A stretch of 25,040 nt of DNA. Origin: CAYVBN01 sp964538565 (GTDB lineage Bacteria > Pseudomonadota > Alphaproteobacteria > Rhizobiales > Xanthobacteraceae). The first letter of the stretch is position 1. The number at the start of each line of letters is the position of its first letter. Positions 16,673 through 23,808 of this stretch are shown here, piece by piece. The DNA is taken from contig CAZIGW010000015.1 in the NCBI GenBank assembly GCA_964538565.1, positions 1-25,040 of the forward strand, given 5' to 3'. Both the position numbers and the translations under genes were made by a program. Under the pieces are notes generated by a model that worked only from the letters and a program-made list of their open reading frames with translations, ran no database searches and had not been told where the DNA came from.

Positions 16673-16690
16673 CGGGCTCAGGCGAGCCCG
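16673..16690. terminator. Hairpin between convergent hisI and CitE-like gene
   Basis: CGGGCTC, loop AGGC, GAGCCCG forms a perfect 7-bp stem immediately after the hisI stop and overlapping the stop of the minus-strand gene. Read on the minus strand, a run of seven Ts (complement of A at 16655-16661 or so) follows about ten bases later. This resembles a bidirectional terminator, although the T-run is further away than usual. Confidence 0.5.
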
Positions 16691-17559
16691 GCGTTCTGCG
16701 CCCGGGCCAGCAGCTGCTGCGCGCGGGCGAGGTGCGGCCGGTCGTACATCACGCCCTCGAGCCCGACCACGCCTGCCCCGGGGGCGGCCGCGAAAGCCGC
16801 GACGATCGCCCTGGCGCGCGCAATCGCCTCGGGCTTCGGCGTGAAGACATCGTTGATGACCGGCACCTGCGCGGGATGGATCGCGAGCTTGCCCCCGAAC
16901 CCGTCGCGGCGCGCCTCCTCGCATGCCTGGCGCAGCCCGGCTTCGTTGCGAAAATCGATGAACACCGTGTCGATCGCCGGCACGGCGGCGGCTGCCGCGG
17001 CCAGCAGGGTCAGCGAGCGCGCCAGGCGATAAGGGTCGGTGTAGCGGCCGTCCGCGTCACGGTTGGTCTCGGCGCCGATCTCGGCCGACAGGTCTTCCGC
17101 GCCCCAGGTCAGGCCGATGAGCCGCGCGCTCGCATTGCCGAACGTGCCGGCGAGAAACACGCCGGCGGCCGTCTCGATCGCCATGGCGAGCACCTTCACG
17201 TGCCCGTCGGCGAGGCCGGCGATCGCCTCGCGCGCCGCAAGCTTCGCGTCGAGATGAACCACCGAGGCGCCGCCTTCTGCCTTCGGCAGGATCACCGCAT
17301 CGGGCCGCGCCGGCACGACGGCGTCGAGATCCTCGTCGGTCCAGCCCGTCGCAAGCCCGTTGATGCGCACGAACAGGCGCGGGCGACCGGCGCGTTCTCC
17401 CGCCGTCTCGAGGAACGCCGCCGCGCTCCTGCGCGCCGCCGCCTTGCCTTGGGGGGCGATCGAATCCTCGAGATCGACGATCACGGCGTCGGCGCCGCTT
17501 GTGAGCGCACGTTCGAGCTTTCGCTCGCTGTCGGCGGGAACAAACAGAAGAGAACGCAT
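16678..17559 (-). CDS. HpcH/HpaI-family CoA-ester lyase (CitE-like)
   Basis: This 293-aa TIM-barrel protein belongs to the CitE / malyl-CoA / citramalyl-CoA lyase family, which cleaves or forms C-C bonds in hydroxyacyl-CoA thioesters with Mg. Family residues are MRSLLFVPADSERKLERAL at the start, VDLEDSI at 28-34, Arg65 in VRINGL, metal ligands Glu129 (AIETAAG) and Asp156 (WGAEDLS), and the C-terminal KLAIHPAQV segment. No strong ribosome site is visible before the ATG at 17559. Its immediate upstream partner on the same strand (70 bp) is a MaoC-type hydratase. The pair could therefore act on a C5 or C4 dicarboxyl-CoA such as citramalyl-CoA/mesaconyl- or itaconyl-CoA. Stand-alone CitE-like proteins are functionally diverse, so the substrate is left open. 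Confidence 0.9.
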   Translation of the reverse strand: MRSLLFVPADSERKLERALTSGADAVIVDLEDSIAPQGKAAARRSAAAFLETAGERAGRPRLFVRINGLATGWTDEDLDAVVPARPDAVILPKAEGGASVVHLDAKLAAREAIAGLADGHVKVLAMAIETAAGVFLAGTFGNASARLIGLTWGAEDLSAEIGAETNRDADGRYTDPYRLARSLTLLAAAAAAVPAIDTVFIDFRNEAGLRQACEEARRDGFGGKLAIHPAQVPVINDVFTPKPEAIARARAIVAAFAAAPGAGVVGLEGVMYDRPHLARAQQLLARAQNAGLA

Positions 17560-17629
17560 GGATGCAGGACTCGCTTGAGTTTTGCCGGAAAGGGACAGGC
17601 AGCCGAATGTCGGGTCGGCGCGGCGCCGC

Positions 17630-18115
17630 TCAGGCCGGCCGCATGCGGATGAAGACCTGGCGGCGGCACTCGGCGACGAGCTTGTCGTTCTGATTGTACG
17701 CCCGGTGGTGAAGCTCGACGATGCCGGCGCCCGGCCGTGACTTCGATTCGCGCTTGGCCAGGATCTCCGTCGTGCAGTGGACGGTGTCGCCCTCGAACAG
17801 CGGGTGAGGAAACTTCACGTCCGTCATGCCCAGGTTGGCGATCGTGGTGCCGACCGACAGATCGGAGACGGAGATGCCGATCATTAGGCCAAGCGTGAAC
17901 AGTGAATTCATCAGCGGCTGGCCCCATTCGGTCTCCTGCTCGCAGAAGTGGCGGTCGATATGCAGCGGCTGCGGGTTGAGCGTCATGTTTGAGAACAGCA
18001 TGTTGTCCATCTGCGTCACGGTGCGCCTGTAGCGGTGCTCGACCAGTTCGCCGACCGTGAAGTCCTCGAAATAGAGCCCGCCGCGCTTGTGACGCCTGGC
18101 CGTCGCCTCGCCCAT
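17630..18115 (-). CDS. MaoC-family (hot-dog) acyl-CoA hydratase/dehydratase
   Basis: This 161-aa single hot-dog-domain protein is expected to hydrate or dehydrate an enoyl-CoA-type thioester. The opening GLYFEDFTVGE is typical of the family. The active-site region reads NMTLNPQPLHID (44-54). Compared with the R-hydratase signature GDxNPLH, the catalytic Asp position is Thr45 and two residues are inserted before the His52. This NPQPLH form is, as far as I recall, shared with a mesaconyl/methylmalyl-CoA hydratase-like subgroup. ATG 18115 is preceded by GGAGGA on the minus strand (plus 18120-18125); a longer frame to 18181 would run through the CtrA-type box. It is almost certainly co-transcribed with the CitE-like gene, and the two probably act in sequence. 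Confidence 0.88.
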   Translation of the reverse strand: MGEATARRHKRGGLYFEDFTVGELVEHRYRRTVTQMDNMLFSNMTLNPQPLHIDRHFCEQETEWGQPLMNSLFTLGLMIGISVSDLSVGTTIANLGMTDVKFPHPLFEGDTVHCTTEILAKRESKSRPGAGIVELHHRAYNQNDKLVAECRRQVFIRMRPA

Positions 18116-18144
18116 GGGGTCCTCCAGTCCGGGCGTGCTGCCCG

Positions 18145-18159
18145 TTAACCGCTCGTTTA
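18145..18159. promoter_or_regulatory. CtrA-type box in the maoC / transglycosylase intergenic region
   Basis: TTAA-N7-TTTA matches the CtrA consensus TTAA-N7-TTAA with one mismatch, and the first half reads GTTAACC as in strong CtrA sites. It is 58 bp upstream of the transglycosylase ATG and 30 bp upstream of the MaoC start on the other strand. It could control either gene. Confidence 0.5.
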
Positions 18160-18216
18160 CCATACTGGGCCAAGGTGCCAACCGGTGGGGCAGGAAACCC
18201 GCGCCAAGGCGCCGTC

Positions 18217-19140
18217 ATGCTGGTCGAGAACGCGAACAAAGTCGCCCCGGGTCCCGGCGTCACCGGCGCGATCCGCGACGCCGCACAGGCGACCGGAACG
18301 AGCTTCGATTATCTCCTGACGACGGCGCGGGTGGAGTCGGGTCTCGACCCGAACGCCGGCGCCTCGACCTCCTCGGCGCGGGGGCTCTTTCAGTTCATCG
18401 AACAGACCTGGCTCGCCACCCTCAAGGCCGTCGGCTCGGCGCTCGGCTACGGCCGGTACGCCGACGCGATCGTGCAGACGCCTTCGGGCCGCTACGAGGT
18501 GCCGGATCCGTCCATGCGCCAGCAGGTGATGCGCCTGCGCGACGATCCGGCGGCGAGCGCCACTATGGCGGGCGCCTTCACGCGGCGCAATGCCGAGCAG
18601 GTCGCCGGCCGTATCGGGCGCGAGCCGACCGAGGGCGAACTCTACATCGCGCATTTTCTCGGTGCGGCCGGGGCGGCCAACCTGATCAACCTGGCGGCGT
18701 CCAACCCCGGGGCGAGCGCGGCCGACGCGTTTCCGAGCGCCGCGCAGGCCAACCGCTCGATCTTCTACGACCCGGAGGGGCGCCCGCGCAGCGTGTCGGA
18801 CGTGTACGGCCTCTTGGTCGGACGCTACGCAAGCGCCCGCGGCGGCGCCGGTCCGGCCGCCCCGGCGAGCTTCCTTGCGGGCGCCACGACGCAGCCTGCA
18901 GCGGCGCCGACACCGCTGGCACCCGACACACGGCCGGTCTTTCATAGCCTGTTTCGCAATGACGGGGCGCCGGTCTCGCAGGTCGTGCAGGAACTGTGGT
19001 CGACGCGTCCGCGCGTCGCCGCCGCCCTCACGGCCGCTCCTGAGCCGGCCGATGCGCCCGCGCGGACGCCGAGCGGCGGCACGCTCGACCTCTTCCAGGA
19101 CCACCCGGCGCAGGCGCGCGGCCTTTTCAATGGAAACTGA
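18217..19140 (+). CDS. Lytic transglycosylase (SLT-type) domain protein
   Basis: This 307-aa protein has an N-terminal SLT/lysozyme-like domain. The catalytic Glu is Glu40 in TTARVESGLDP, followed by SSARGLFQFIEQTWLATL, the usual GLFQ motif. A helical part with YIAHFLGAAGAANLI follows, and the C-terminal third is Pro/Ala-rich and probably disordered. Such enzymes cut peptidoglycan glycan strands. There is no classical signal peptide from the chosen ATG 18217 (AAGG at about 18205-18208) or from the GTG at 18175, so export may use another route, for example flagellar type III secretion as for some rod-associated muramidases. That is inference. A CtrA-type box upstream and the DUF2336 gene downstream suggest cell-cycle or motility control. 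Confidence 0.88.
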   Translation: MLVENANKVAPGPGVTGAIRDAAQATGTSFDYLLTTARVESGLDPNAGASTSSARGLFQFIEQTWLATLKAVGSALGYGRYADAIVQTPSGRYEVPDPSMRQQVMRLRDDPAASATMAGAFTRRNAEQVAGRIGREPTEGELYIAHFLGAAGAANLINLAASNPGASAADAFPSAAQANRSIFYDPEGRPRSVSDVYGLLVGRYASARGGAGPAAPASFLAGATTQPAAAPTPLAPDTRPVFHSLFRNDGAPVSQVVQELWSTRPRVAAALTAAPEPADAPARTPSGGTLDLFQDHPAQARGLFNGN

Positions 19141-19188
19141 AGCACCTCGGCCGCCTTTCTCGATCCCGCCGGGACGCCTTCCGTATGG

Positions 19189-19203
19189 TGAACCATTTAT
19201 TAA
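19189..19203 (+). promoter_or_regulatory. CtrA-type box upstream of the DUF2336 gene
   Basis: TGAA-CCATTTA-TTAA matches TTAA-N7-TTAA with one mismatch, and its central CCATTTA is the same as in classic alphaproteobacterial CtrA sites. It lies 85 bp upstream of the chosen ATG. The local AT-rich patch stands out in otherwise GC-rich DNA. Confidence 0.55.
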
Positions 19204-19287
19204 TGCTCCACCCCTAGGATGGACGGACCACGGCGCGGCCGGTGCCATGGTCCGGAATCACGCAGACTGCCCTCGTCGCCGCACGGC

Positions 19288-20466
19288 ATGATCGTTCGAC
19301 AATTCCTCCACTGGGTGCGCACCGCCGCCGCCGGAGAGCGGGCCGAAGCGACGAGCGCGCTCGCACGCGCCTATCTTTATTCCGACCTCTCGGAAGACGA
19401 TCTCGGCGCCGCCGAAGGCGCGATGATCATGCTGCTCGACGATCCCTCGCCGCTCGTGCGCCGCGCCATGGCGGAGGCGCTCGCGGCGAGCGAGGAGGCG
19501 CCGCCCGCGGTCATTCACGCGCTCGCCTGCGACCAGCCGGAGATCGCCGCGATCGTGCTCGCGCGTTCGCCCCTGTTCATCGATGCCGAGCTCGTCGACA
19601 TCGTGGCGCTCGGCGATCCGCCGATCCAGGTCGCAGTCGCGCGCCGTCCGTATCTGCCGTCCTCGGTCGCCGCCGCCATCGCCGAGGTGGGGAGCGCGCA
19701 GGCCTGCCTGACGCTGCTGGAAAATCCGAACGCCACGATCGCGACGTTCTCCATCGATCGCATGGTCGAACGCCACGGTCACGTGGCGGCGATCCGTGAA
19801 AATCTTCTCGCACGCGACAAACTCTCCGCCACGGCGCGCCACGCGCTGGTGACCAAGCTCTCCGAGACGCTCGCCGAGTTCGTCGTCGCCCGCGAATGGC
19901 TCGCGCGCGACCGCGCCCAGCGTGTCGCCAAGGAAGCCTGCGAGAAGGCGACGATCGCGGTGGCGGCCGGCTCGCGCGCCGGCGAGGTGCGGCCGCTGGT
20001 GCGCCACCTGTGCCGGACCGGCCAGCTCACCGCCGGGCTGATCCTGCGCGCGCTGCTCTCCGGCAACATCCTGATGTTCGAGGAGGCGCTCGCTGAACTG
20101 TCGGGCCTGCCGCTGACGCGCGTGCGCGCGCTGGTGCACGACAGGGGCCGCGCGGGTTTCCGTGCGCTCTATGAACGTGCGGCGCTGCCTGCCTCCGCCT
20201 ATCCGGCGTTCCGCGAGGCGGTCGGCGCGTTGCGCGAGGCGAGCCAACTGGGCGAGCCGGGCGGGACGAGCCGGCTCAAGCGCCGCATGATCGAGCGCGT
20301 GCTCACCGGGTGCGAGGAGGCGCCGGTCGGTGAGATCGAACCGCTGCTCATCCTGCTTCGGCGTTTCGCGACGGAGGCGGCGCGCGAGGAGGCGCGGCTC
20401 TACTGCGAGGAGCTCATCGCCGACGATTGTCTGTACCTGGACGGCCGCGCACGCGCGGCGGCGTAG
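19288..20466 (+). CDS. DUF2336 domain-containing protein
   Basis: This 392-aa, almost entirely helical, cytoplasmic protein of the DUF2336 family is widespread in Alphaproteobacteria and without an established function. HEAT-like helical repeats are visible in the first half: DDPSPLVRRAMAEALA, PPAVIHALACDQPEIAAIVL and GDPPIQVAVARRPYLPSSVA are spaced about 30-40 residues apart. The second half contains ILRALLSGNILMFEEALAEL and a conserved-looking LTRVRALVHDRGRAGFRALY segment. ATG 19288 is chosen over ATG 19219 because the latter would put the CtrA-type box only 15 bp from the start codon. The ribosome site is weak at both. It follows the transglycosylase gene on the same strand with 147 bp between, each with its own CtrA-type box. 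Confidence 0.88.
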   Translation: MIVRQFLHWVRTAAAGERAEATSALARAYLYSDLSEDDLGAAEGAMIMLLDDPSPLVRRAMAEALAASEEAPPAVIHALACDQPEIAAIVLARSPLFIDAELVDIVALGDPPIQVAVARRPYLPSSVAAAIAEVGSAQACLTLLENPNATIATFSIDRMVERHGHVAAIRENLLARDKLSATARHALVTKLSETLAEFVVAREWLARDRAQRVAKEACEKATIAVAAGSRAGEVRPLVRHLCRTGQLTAGLILRALLSGNILMFEEALAELSGLPLTRVRALVHDRGRAGFRALYERAALPASAYPAFREAVGALREASQLGEPGGTSRLKRRMIERVLTGCEEAPVGEIEPLLILLRRFATEAAREEARLYCEELIADDCLYLDGRARAAA

Positions 20467-20493
20467 GGCAGGGCATCCCGTTCGGGCGGGCTG

Positions 20494-20605
20494 GCGCATG
20501 ATCCGGCGAAGTGGATGCCGGTTCGCCGACGAGATCATGCGCCAAGTCATGGATTTGGAGCGCGATCCTGCGCCGGACCGGTTTCCAATTTTGCGGATCG
20601 CGCTC
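20494..20605. repeat. Double-palindrome intergenic repeat element
   Basis: There are two adjacent near-perfect hairpins. The first has outer arms GCGCATGATC (20494-20503) and GATCATGCGC (20533-20542) plus inner arms CGGCGAA (20504-20510) and TTCGCCG (20522-20528). The second has 11-bp arms GAGCGCGATCC (20558-20568) and GGATCGCGCTC (20595-20605). The wording (GCATGATC, then a GTGGA/CCGGTT core, then GATCATGC, then GGAGCGCGATC) resembles a repeat scattered through Bradyrhizobiaceae-type genomes; that is from memory. Its right edge reaches the stop codon of the minus-strand gene, and it may act as a transcript end for both neighbours. Confidence 0.75.
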
Positions 20606-21876
20606 TAAAGCGCACCCATCTGCTGAGTCCACGTGTGCACGAACTTTTCCATCTTGTGGCGTTCGAGCGCGGTGACCACGGACTGCCCGGTCGCAAATTC
20701 GATGGTCATGCTGTCGCCGGACGTCCGATCGATCTCGGTCGGCACGGTTGCGGTCCGGCTGTACTCGATGGTATCGCCCGGATAGTCGCCGATCATGTGC
20801 AGCAGGCCGCTCACGACGTATCCTTCGAGGCCGGGCCTGATTCCCCAGGCAAACGCATGCTGGATCGGGATCAGGGCGGCACCGTCGCCCAGATTGCGGA
20901 ACGTCAGGTAGAGAAGCTGCGCGCCGAGGAAGATCTGCGCCTTTGCGCGTTCGAAGGTCACGAACTTTCCGTCGAAGTCCCTGAACGACATTTCCCGGTC
21001 CGTGTAGAACGAAATTTCGCTCCGGCCGATCGCGTCGCGCGCGGCGGCCTTCAGGCGATTGAGCACGACCGCGGAAATCGCCCGCTTCGGATCGGTCAGG
21101 ACGGCCGTGCTCAGGCCGCCACCGTAGAGATAGACCTCACCGTCCATGGTCTTCCCGGAGAGTGAGTTCCTCAGGCGGATTCGCGCGTAGCCCATCGCCA
21201 CCGCGACGGCGTCCACGTAGTACCTCGTCACCGTGACGTACCAGAATTTCGTCCTGGCCGAGACCGATTCGTCCGGCAGCGAGACGCCCGCCTGTCCATA
21301 TTCGGTGGTGATGAGCTCGATGCTGATCTTGACGCTGCGATCGGCGGCCTCGTTGCTGCGACGGTCTCCATGCCGGCGCACCAGGGACTCCCGGCTGCCG
21401 ACGCCGTAGGACCCGAGTTCGACCTCGGCTCCGATATGCTTGTCCAGGCGCGAGACGCCCGGGACGATGGTGACGCCCGGAAGATCGCGCTTCAACAATT
21501 GCTCGATGATGAGCCGCGCGTTGTCGGCGCGCGCCAGCGCCAGGTGCTCGTTGCGTCGGTCGGCATCGGCGTTGTTTCGTGCGCTGGTCCAGCGGGGGCT
21601 GGTCGAGCCGACAGCGAGGACCCGAAGGGCGAGAGATCTCGGACTGTTGCCAAATCCCGGGTTCGGCATGTCGACATCAGCCGCCGGAACCGAGCGTTCG
21701 ATTCCGCGGCCGCTCCCGAAGTGAACGCCTGCACGACCAATCGCGTCCCTGTCGCGCTTGCGCGTTGCTCTTGATTCAGCGCGCGGAGCGGGTCCGAAAA
21801 AAATATGAAGCACGTGTCCGTTCGCGTCAACTTGACCGGTGGTGATGCGACCGGAAAGACGAGAATTCGATCCCAT
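20605..21876 (-). CDS. Orphan hypothetical protein with degenerate OmpA-C-like domain
   Basis: This is an open frame of 423 codons. Residues from about 85 to 195 show the order of features of an OmpA C-terminal peptidoglycan-binding domain: a LRVLAVGSTSP strand, NEHLALARADNARLIIEQLL (like N-x-x-LS-x-x-RA-x-x-V), a Gly-rich YGVGS segment, and NEAADRSVKISIEL (like the R-RVEI strand). The TD Asp is missing. The remaining C-terminal half (about 200-423) looks like a folded alpha/beta domain (VTVTRYYVDAVAVAMGYARI, YLYGGGLSTAVL) that I do not recognise. No signal peptide is visible from the ATG at 21876, the first 70 residues look poorly conserved and no ribosome site stands out, so the true start may be internal. 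Composition is less GC-rich than its neighbours, which suggests an acquired gene. It stands alone, bounded by a repeat. Confidence 0.65.
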   Translation of the reverse strand: MGSNSRLSGRITTGQVDANGHVLHIFFGPAPRAESRATRKRDRDAIGRAGVHFGSGRGIERSVPAADVDMPNPGFGNSPRSLALRVLAVGSTSPRWTSARNNADADRRNEHLALARADNARLIIEQLLKRDLPGVTIVPGVSRLDKHIGAEVELGSYGVGSRESLVRRHGDRRSNEAADRSVKISIELITTEYGQAGVSLPDESVSARTKFWYVTVTRYYVDAVAVAMGYARIRLRNSLSGKTMDGEVYLYGGGLSTAVLTDPKRAISAVVLNRLKAAARDAIGRSEISFYTDREMSFRDFDGKFVTFERAKAQIFLGAQLLYLTFRNLGDGAALIPIQHAFAWGIRPGLEGYVVSGLLHMIGDYPGDTIEYSRTATVPTEIDRTSGDSMTIEFATGQSVVTALERHKMEKFVHTWTQQMGAL

Positions 21877-22057
21877 CTATGGCGACGGAATGGGCCGCCG
21901 ATAGGTGTCGGCAATCGCCGCGTCAGCCCGATACCGGAACAGATAGATCGGAAACCCGGCGGGCGGACGAAATCGTCTCAAGGGTAACGCGCTTCACACA
22001 AGGTGCGCCGCCGCTTCTCTAGATTGCGCGCGCGCACCAGAAGAAGCGGAGAGTTTC

Positions 22058-22441
22058 ATGTCCGCGTTCCATCGCCGTGATCGCGTTCTCGGTTCCTGGT
22101 TCCGGATGCCGGCCGCCAGCCCGGCCATGCCGGGCGAACTGTTTTCCGGACCGCTCGCCCGGATCGGGGCTTTCGCGCGCTGGTTCGACACGATGGCCGG
22201 ATCGCTCCGGTCCGCCGGAGAAGCGCGAACGTCGGATCGTGCGGCGCGGAGCGACGTATCGCGCACGCGGCGCGGCACATTTGCGGCCGTCATCGTTGAA
22301 GCCTGCGCGACGCTGGCCGAATGGCGCCGGCGCGCCCGCTCGCGCCGCGAATTGCAGAACTTGAGTCCCGCCGAGTTCAAGGACCTGAGCTGCCATTCCG
22401 ACGTGCGCGGCGAGATGCAGAAGCCGTTCTGGAAGCCGTAG
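22058..22441 (+). CDS. DUF1127 domain-containing protein with long N-terminal extension
   Basis: This 127-aa basic protein carries at its C-terminus the DUF1127 (YjiS-like) motif, LAEWRRRARSRRELQNLS then EFKDLSCHSDVRGEM and FWKP. DUF1127 proteins are usually only 45-70 residues. They are abundant in Rhizobiales, and some studied members affect RNA turnover or phosphate metabolism. The first 80 residues are Arg/Ala-rich with no recognisable fold, so the start could be internal. However, ATG 22058 has GGAG at about 22049-22052 with suitable spacing. It sits alone, convergent with the Hpt gene, with a hairpin about 110 bp after its stop. Confidence 0.8.
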   Translation: MSAFHRRDRVLGSWFRMPAASPAMPGELFSGPLARIGAFARWFDTMAGSLRSAGEARTSDRAARSDVSRTRRGTFAAVIVEACATLAEWRRRARSRRELQNLSPAEFKDLSCHSDVRGEMQKPFWKP

Positions 22442-22550
22442 CATCCGGCGTGGCCGCGTAGCCTCCGGGCGGATGAGCAAAGCGTCGTCCGCGACGGGTC
22501 GCTTCAGGCGCAAAAGGCTGGTGCCGCGGGACGATCTTTGTTCGATTCCC

Positions 22551-22581
22551 CAGCCGCTCGAGCTTTCGACTTGAGCGGTTG
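22551..22581 (+). terminator. Hairpin between convergent DUF1127 and Hpt genes
   Basis: CAGCCGCTCGAG and CTTGAGCGGTTG pair over 12 positions (two G-U on the plus-strand RNA) with a 7-nt loop. The wobble pairs work only in the plus-strand transcript, which favours the DUF1127 transcript. No T-tract follows, so termination is uncertain. Confidence 0.4.
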
Positions 22582-22595
22582 CTTCCGAAGCATTG

Positions 22596-23180
22596 TCAAT
22601 CCGCGCTTTCCCTTGGCGCGATCGGCGGGCTGAGGATGCCGTCGAGCTCGTCGAGCCGGTGCCGGTTTTCCTGCCGGAGAAAATCGTCGGTGACCTGGCG
22701 CAGCCGCTCGGCCAGGCGGGTGGCGACGGTCTCGGCGTTCGGCGCGCCATGCTCGCGGATGATGGCCCGTACCGCGTCGACATGCTGGTCGATCAGCGTC
22801 ATCGGCACCTTGCGGCTGTCGGGCGTGTGCTCGATCAGCCGGCACAGGCTGTCGGCCACGACCGCCGCGACCGGATAGCCGAAGGTCGCGGCCTCACCCT
22901 TGATGTCGTGGGCGGCGTGAAACAGCCGGTCGCGGGCTTCACGCTCGAGGCCCGACCTGCGGACGTCGTGCCGCGCCGTGTCGAGGCGTTCGCATTCGTT
23001 GTTCATCCAGGTGGAGAATTCGTCCGAGAGTTCGGCCAGCGCCTTCTCGGCGCGCGCCACCGGATCATCGTCTGGCGTCGTCGCGCGCGCGACCGCCTTG
23101 CGCAGATTGTTCGGGGGCGTGATCACCTCGTGGTCGGCATAGGTCGCCACCGAAGCCTTGTCCGACTTGCCCTGCGCCAT
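22596..23180 (-). CDS. Hpt-domain phosphotransfer protein
   Basis: This 194-aa helical protein has a histidine phosphotransfer site FHAAHDIKGEAATFG, with the phospho-accepting residue His91 and the diagnostic Lys94-Gly95. Hpt proteins relay phosphoryl groups between receiver domains. The first 40 residues are polar and probably flexible, and the C-terminal 75 form further helices (HVDAVRAIIREHG and the following region). The ATG at 23180 has AAGGAG (plus CTCCTT at 23191-23196). It begins 20 bp after the stop of the receiver gene, so the two form an operon and are likely partners. No histidine kinase lies in the window. Confidence 0.9.
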   Translation of the reverse strand: MAQGKSDKASVATYADHEVITPPNNLRKAVARATTPDDDPVARAEKALAELSDEFSTWMNNECERLDTARHDVRRSGLEREARDRLFHAAHDIKGEAATFGYPVAAVVADSLCRLIEHTPDSRKVPMTLIDQHVDAVRAIIREHGAPNAETVATRLAERLRQVTDDFLRQENRHRLDELDGILSPPIAPRESAD

Positions 23181-23200
23181 GCCGTTAGAGCTCCTTCACG

Positions 23201-23746
23201 TCAGTTCGAGATCTTGGCCTTGTCGAGCAGCGGCTGCTGACGGATGACGTCGGCCTTGCCGCCCTTGCGCCGCTCGGGGCCGACGTAGTTGGGGTTGGCG
23301 TTGCGCCGCCGGTCGGGACCGAAATAGTTCTTGGTCTTGATGAAGGCACGCGGGTTCACCACGACGTTGAGGATCCGCTGATAGAGCAGCTTGGCCGAAA
23401 TTGGCTTGGCCAGGAATTCGGTGACGCCGGCGTCGCGCGCGGCGACGACGCGTTTGCGCTCCGAATGCCCGGTGAGCATGATGATCGGCACGTACGGGTT
23501 CACGTTGGCGCCCCGCTGGCGGATCATCTGTGTGAGTTCGAGCCCGTCGAAGATCGGCATCGCCCAGTCGGTGATGACGATGTCGGGGATGTAGTGCGTG
23601 AACGCCTCGAGGCCGGCCGCCCCGTCTTCCGCCTCGTAGACTTCGCGCGCGCCGAAGCCGTGCAGCAGCGTGCGGACGATGCGCCGCATGTGCGCATTGT
23701 CGTCAATGACGAGAAACCGCAGGCGGTTGAAGTCGATGCGGATCAT
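23201..23746 (-). CDS. Single-domain response regulator with GPxRR tail
   Basis: This 181-aa protein has a complete receiver domain at about 8-130: acidic pair Asp15-Asp16, phosphorylation site Asp60 (VITDWAMP), Thr92 (MLTGHS) and Lys114 (LAKPIS). There is no DNA-binding output domain. The roughly 45-residue tail carries two similar copies of a basic motif, NYFGPDRRR and NYVGPERRK, spaced 14 residues apart; related GP(D/E)RR tails occur on several alphaproteobacterial signalling proteins. The start is ATG 23746, giving the standard receiver N-terminus; the longer frame to 23851 would include the CtrA-type box. It is first gene of a two-gene operon with the Hpt protein, consistent with a phosphorelay. 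A perfect CtrA-type box lies 63 bp upstream. Confidence 0.92.
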   Translation of the reverse strand: MIRIDFNRLRFLVIDDNAHMRRIVRTLLHGFGAREVYEAEDGAAGLEAFTHYIPDIVITDWAMPIFDGLELTQMIRQRGANVNPYVPIIMLTGHSERKRVVAARDAGVTEFLAKPISAKLLYQRILNVVVNPRAFIKTKNYFGPDRRRNANPNYVGPERRKGGKADVIRQQPLLDKAKISN

Positions 23747-23808
23747 GCACGGTCCGAGCGACGCGGCAGCCGCAGGCCCCACGTCGGTGCGACAGTAAGG
23801 TCGCGCCG

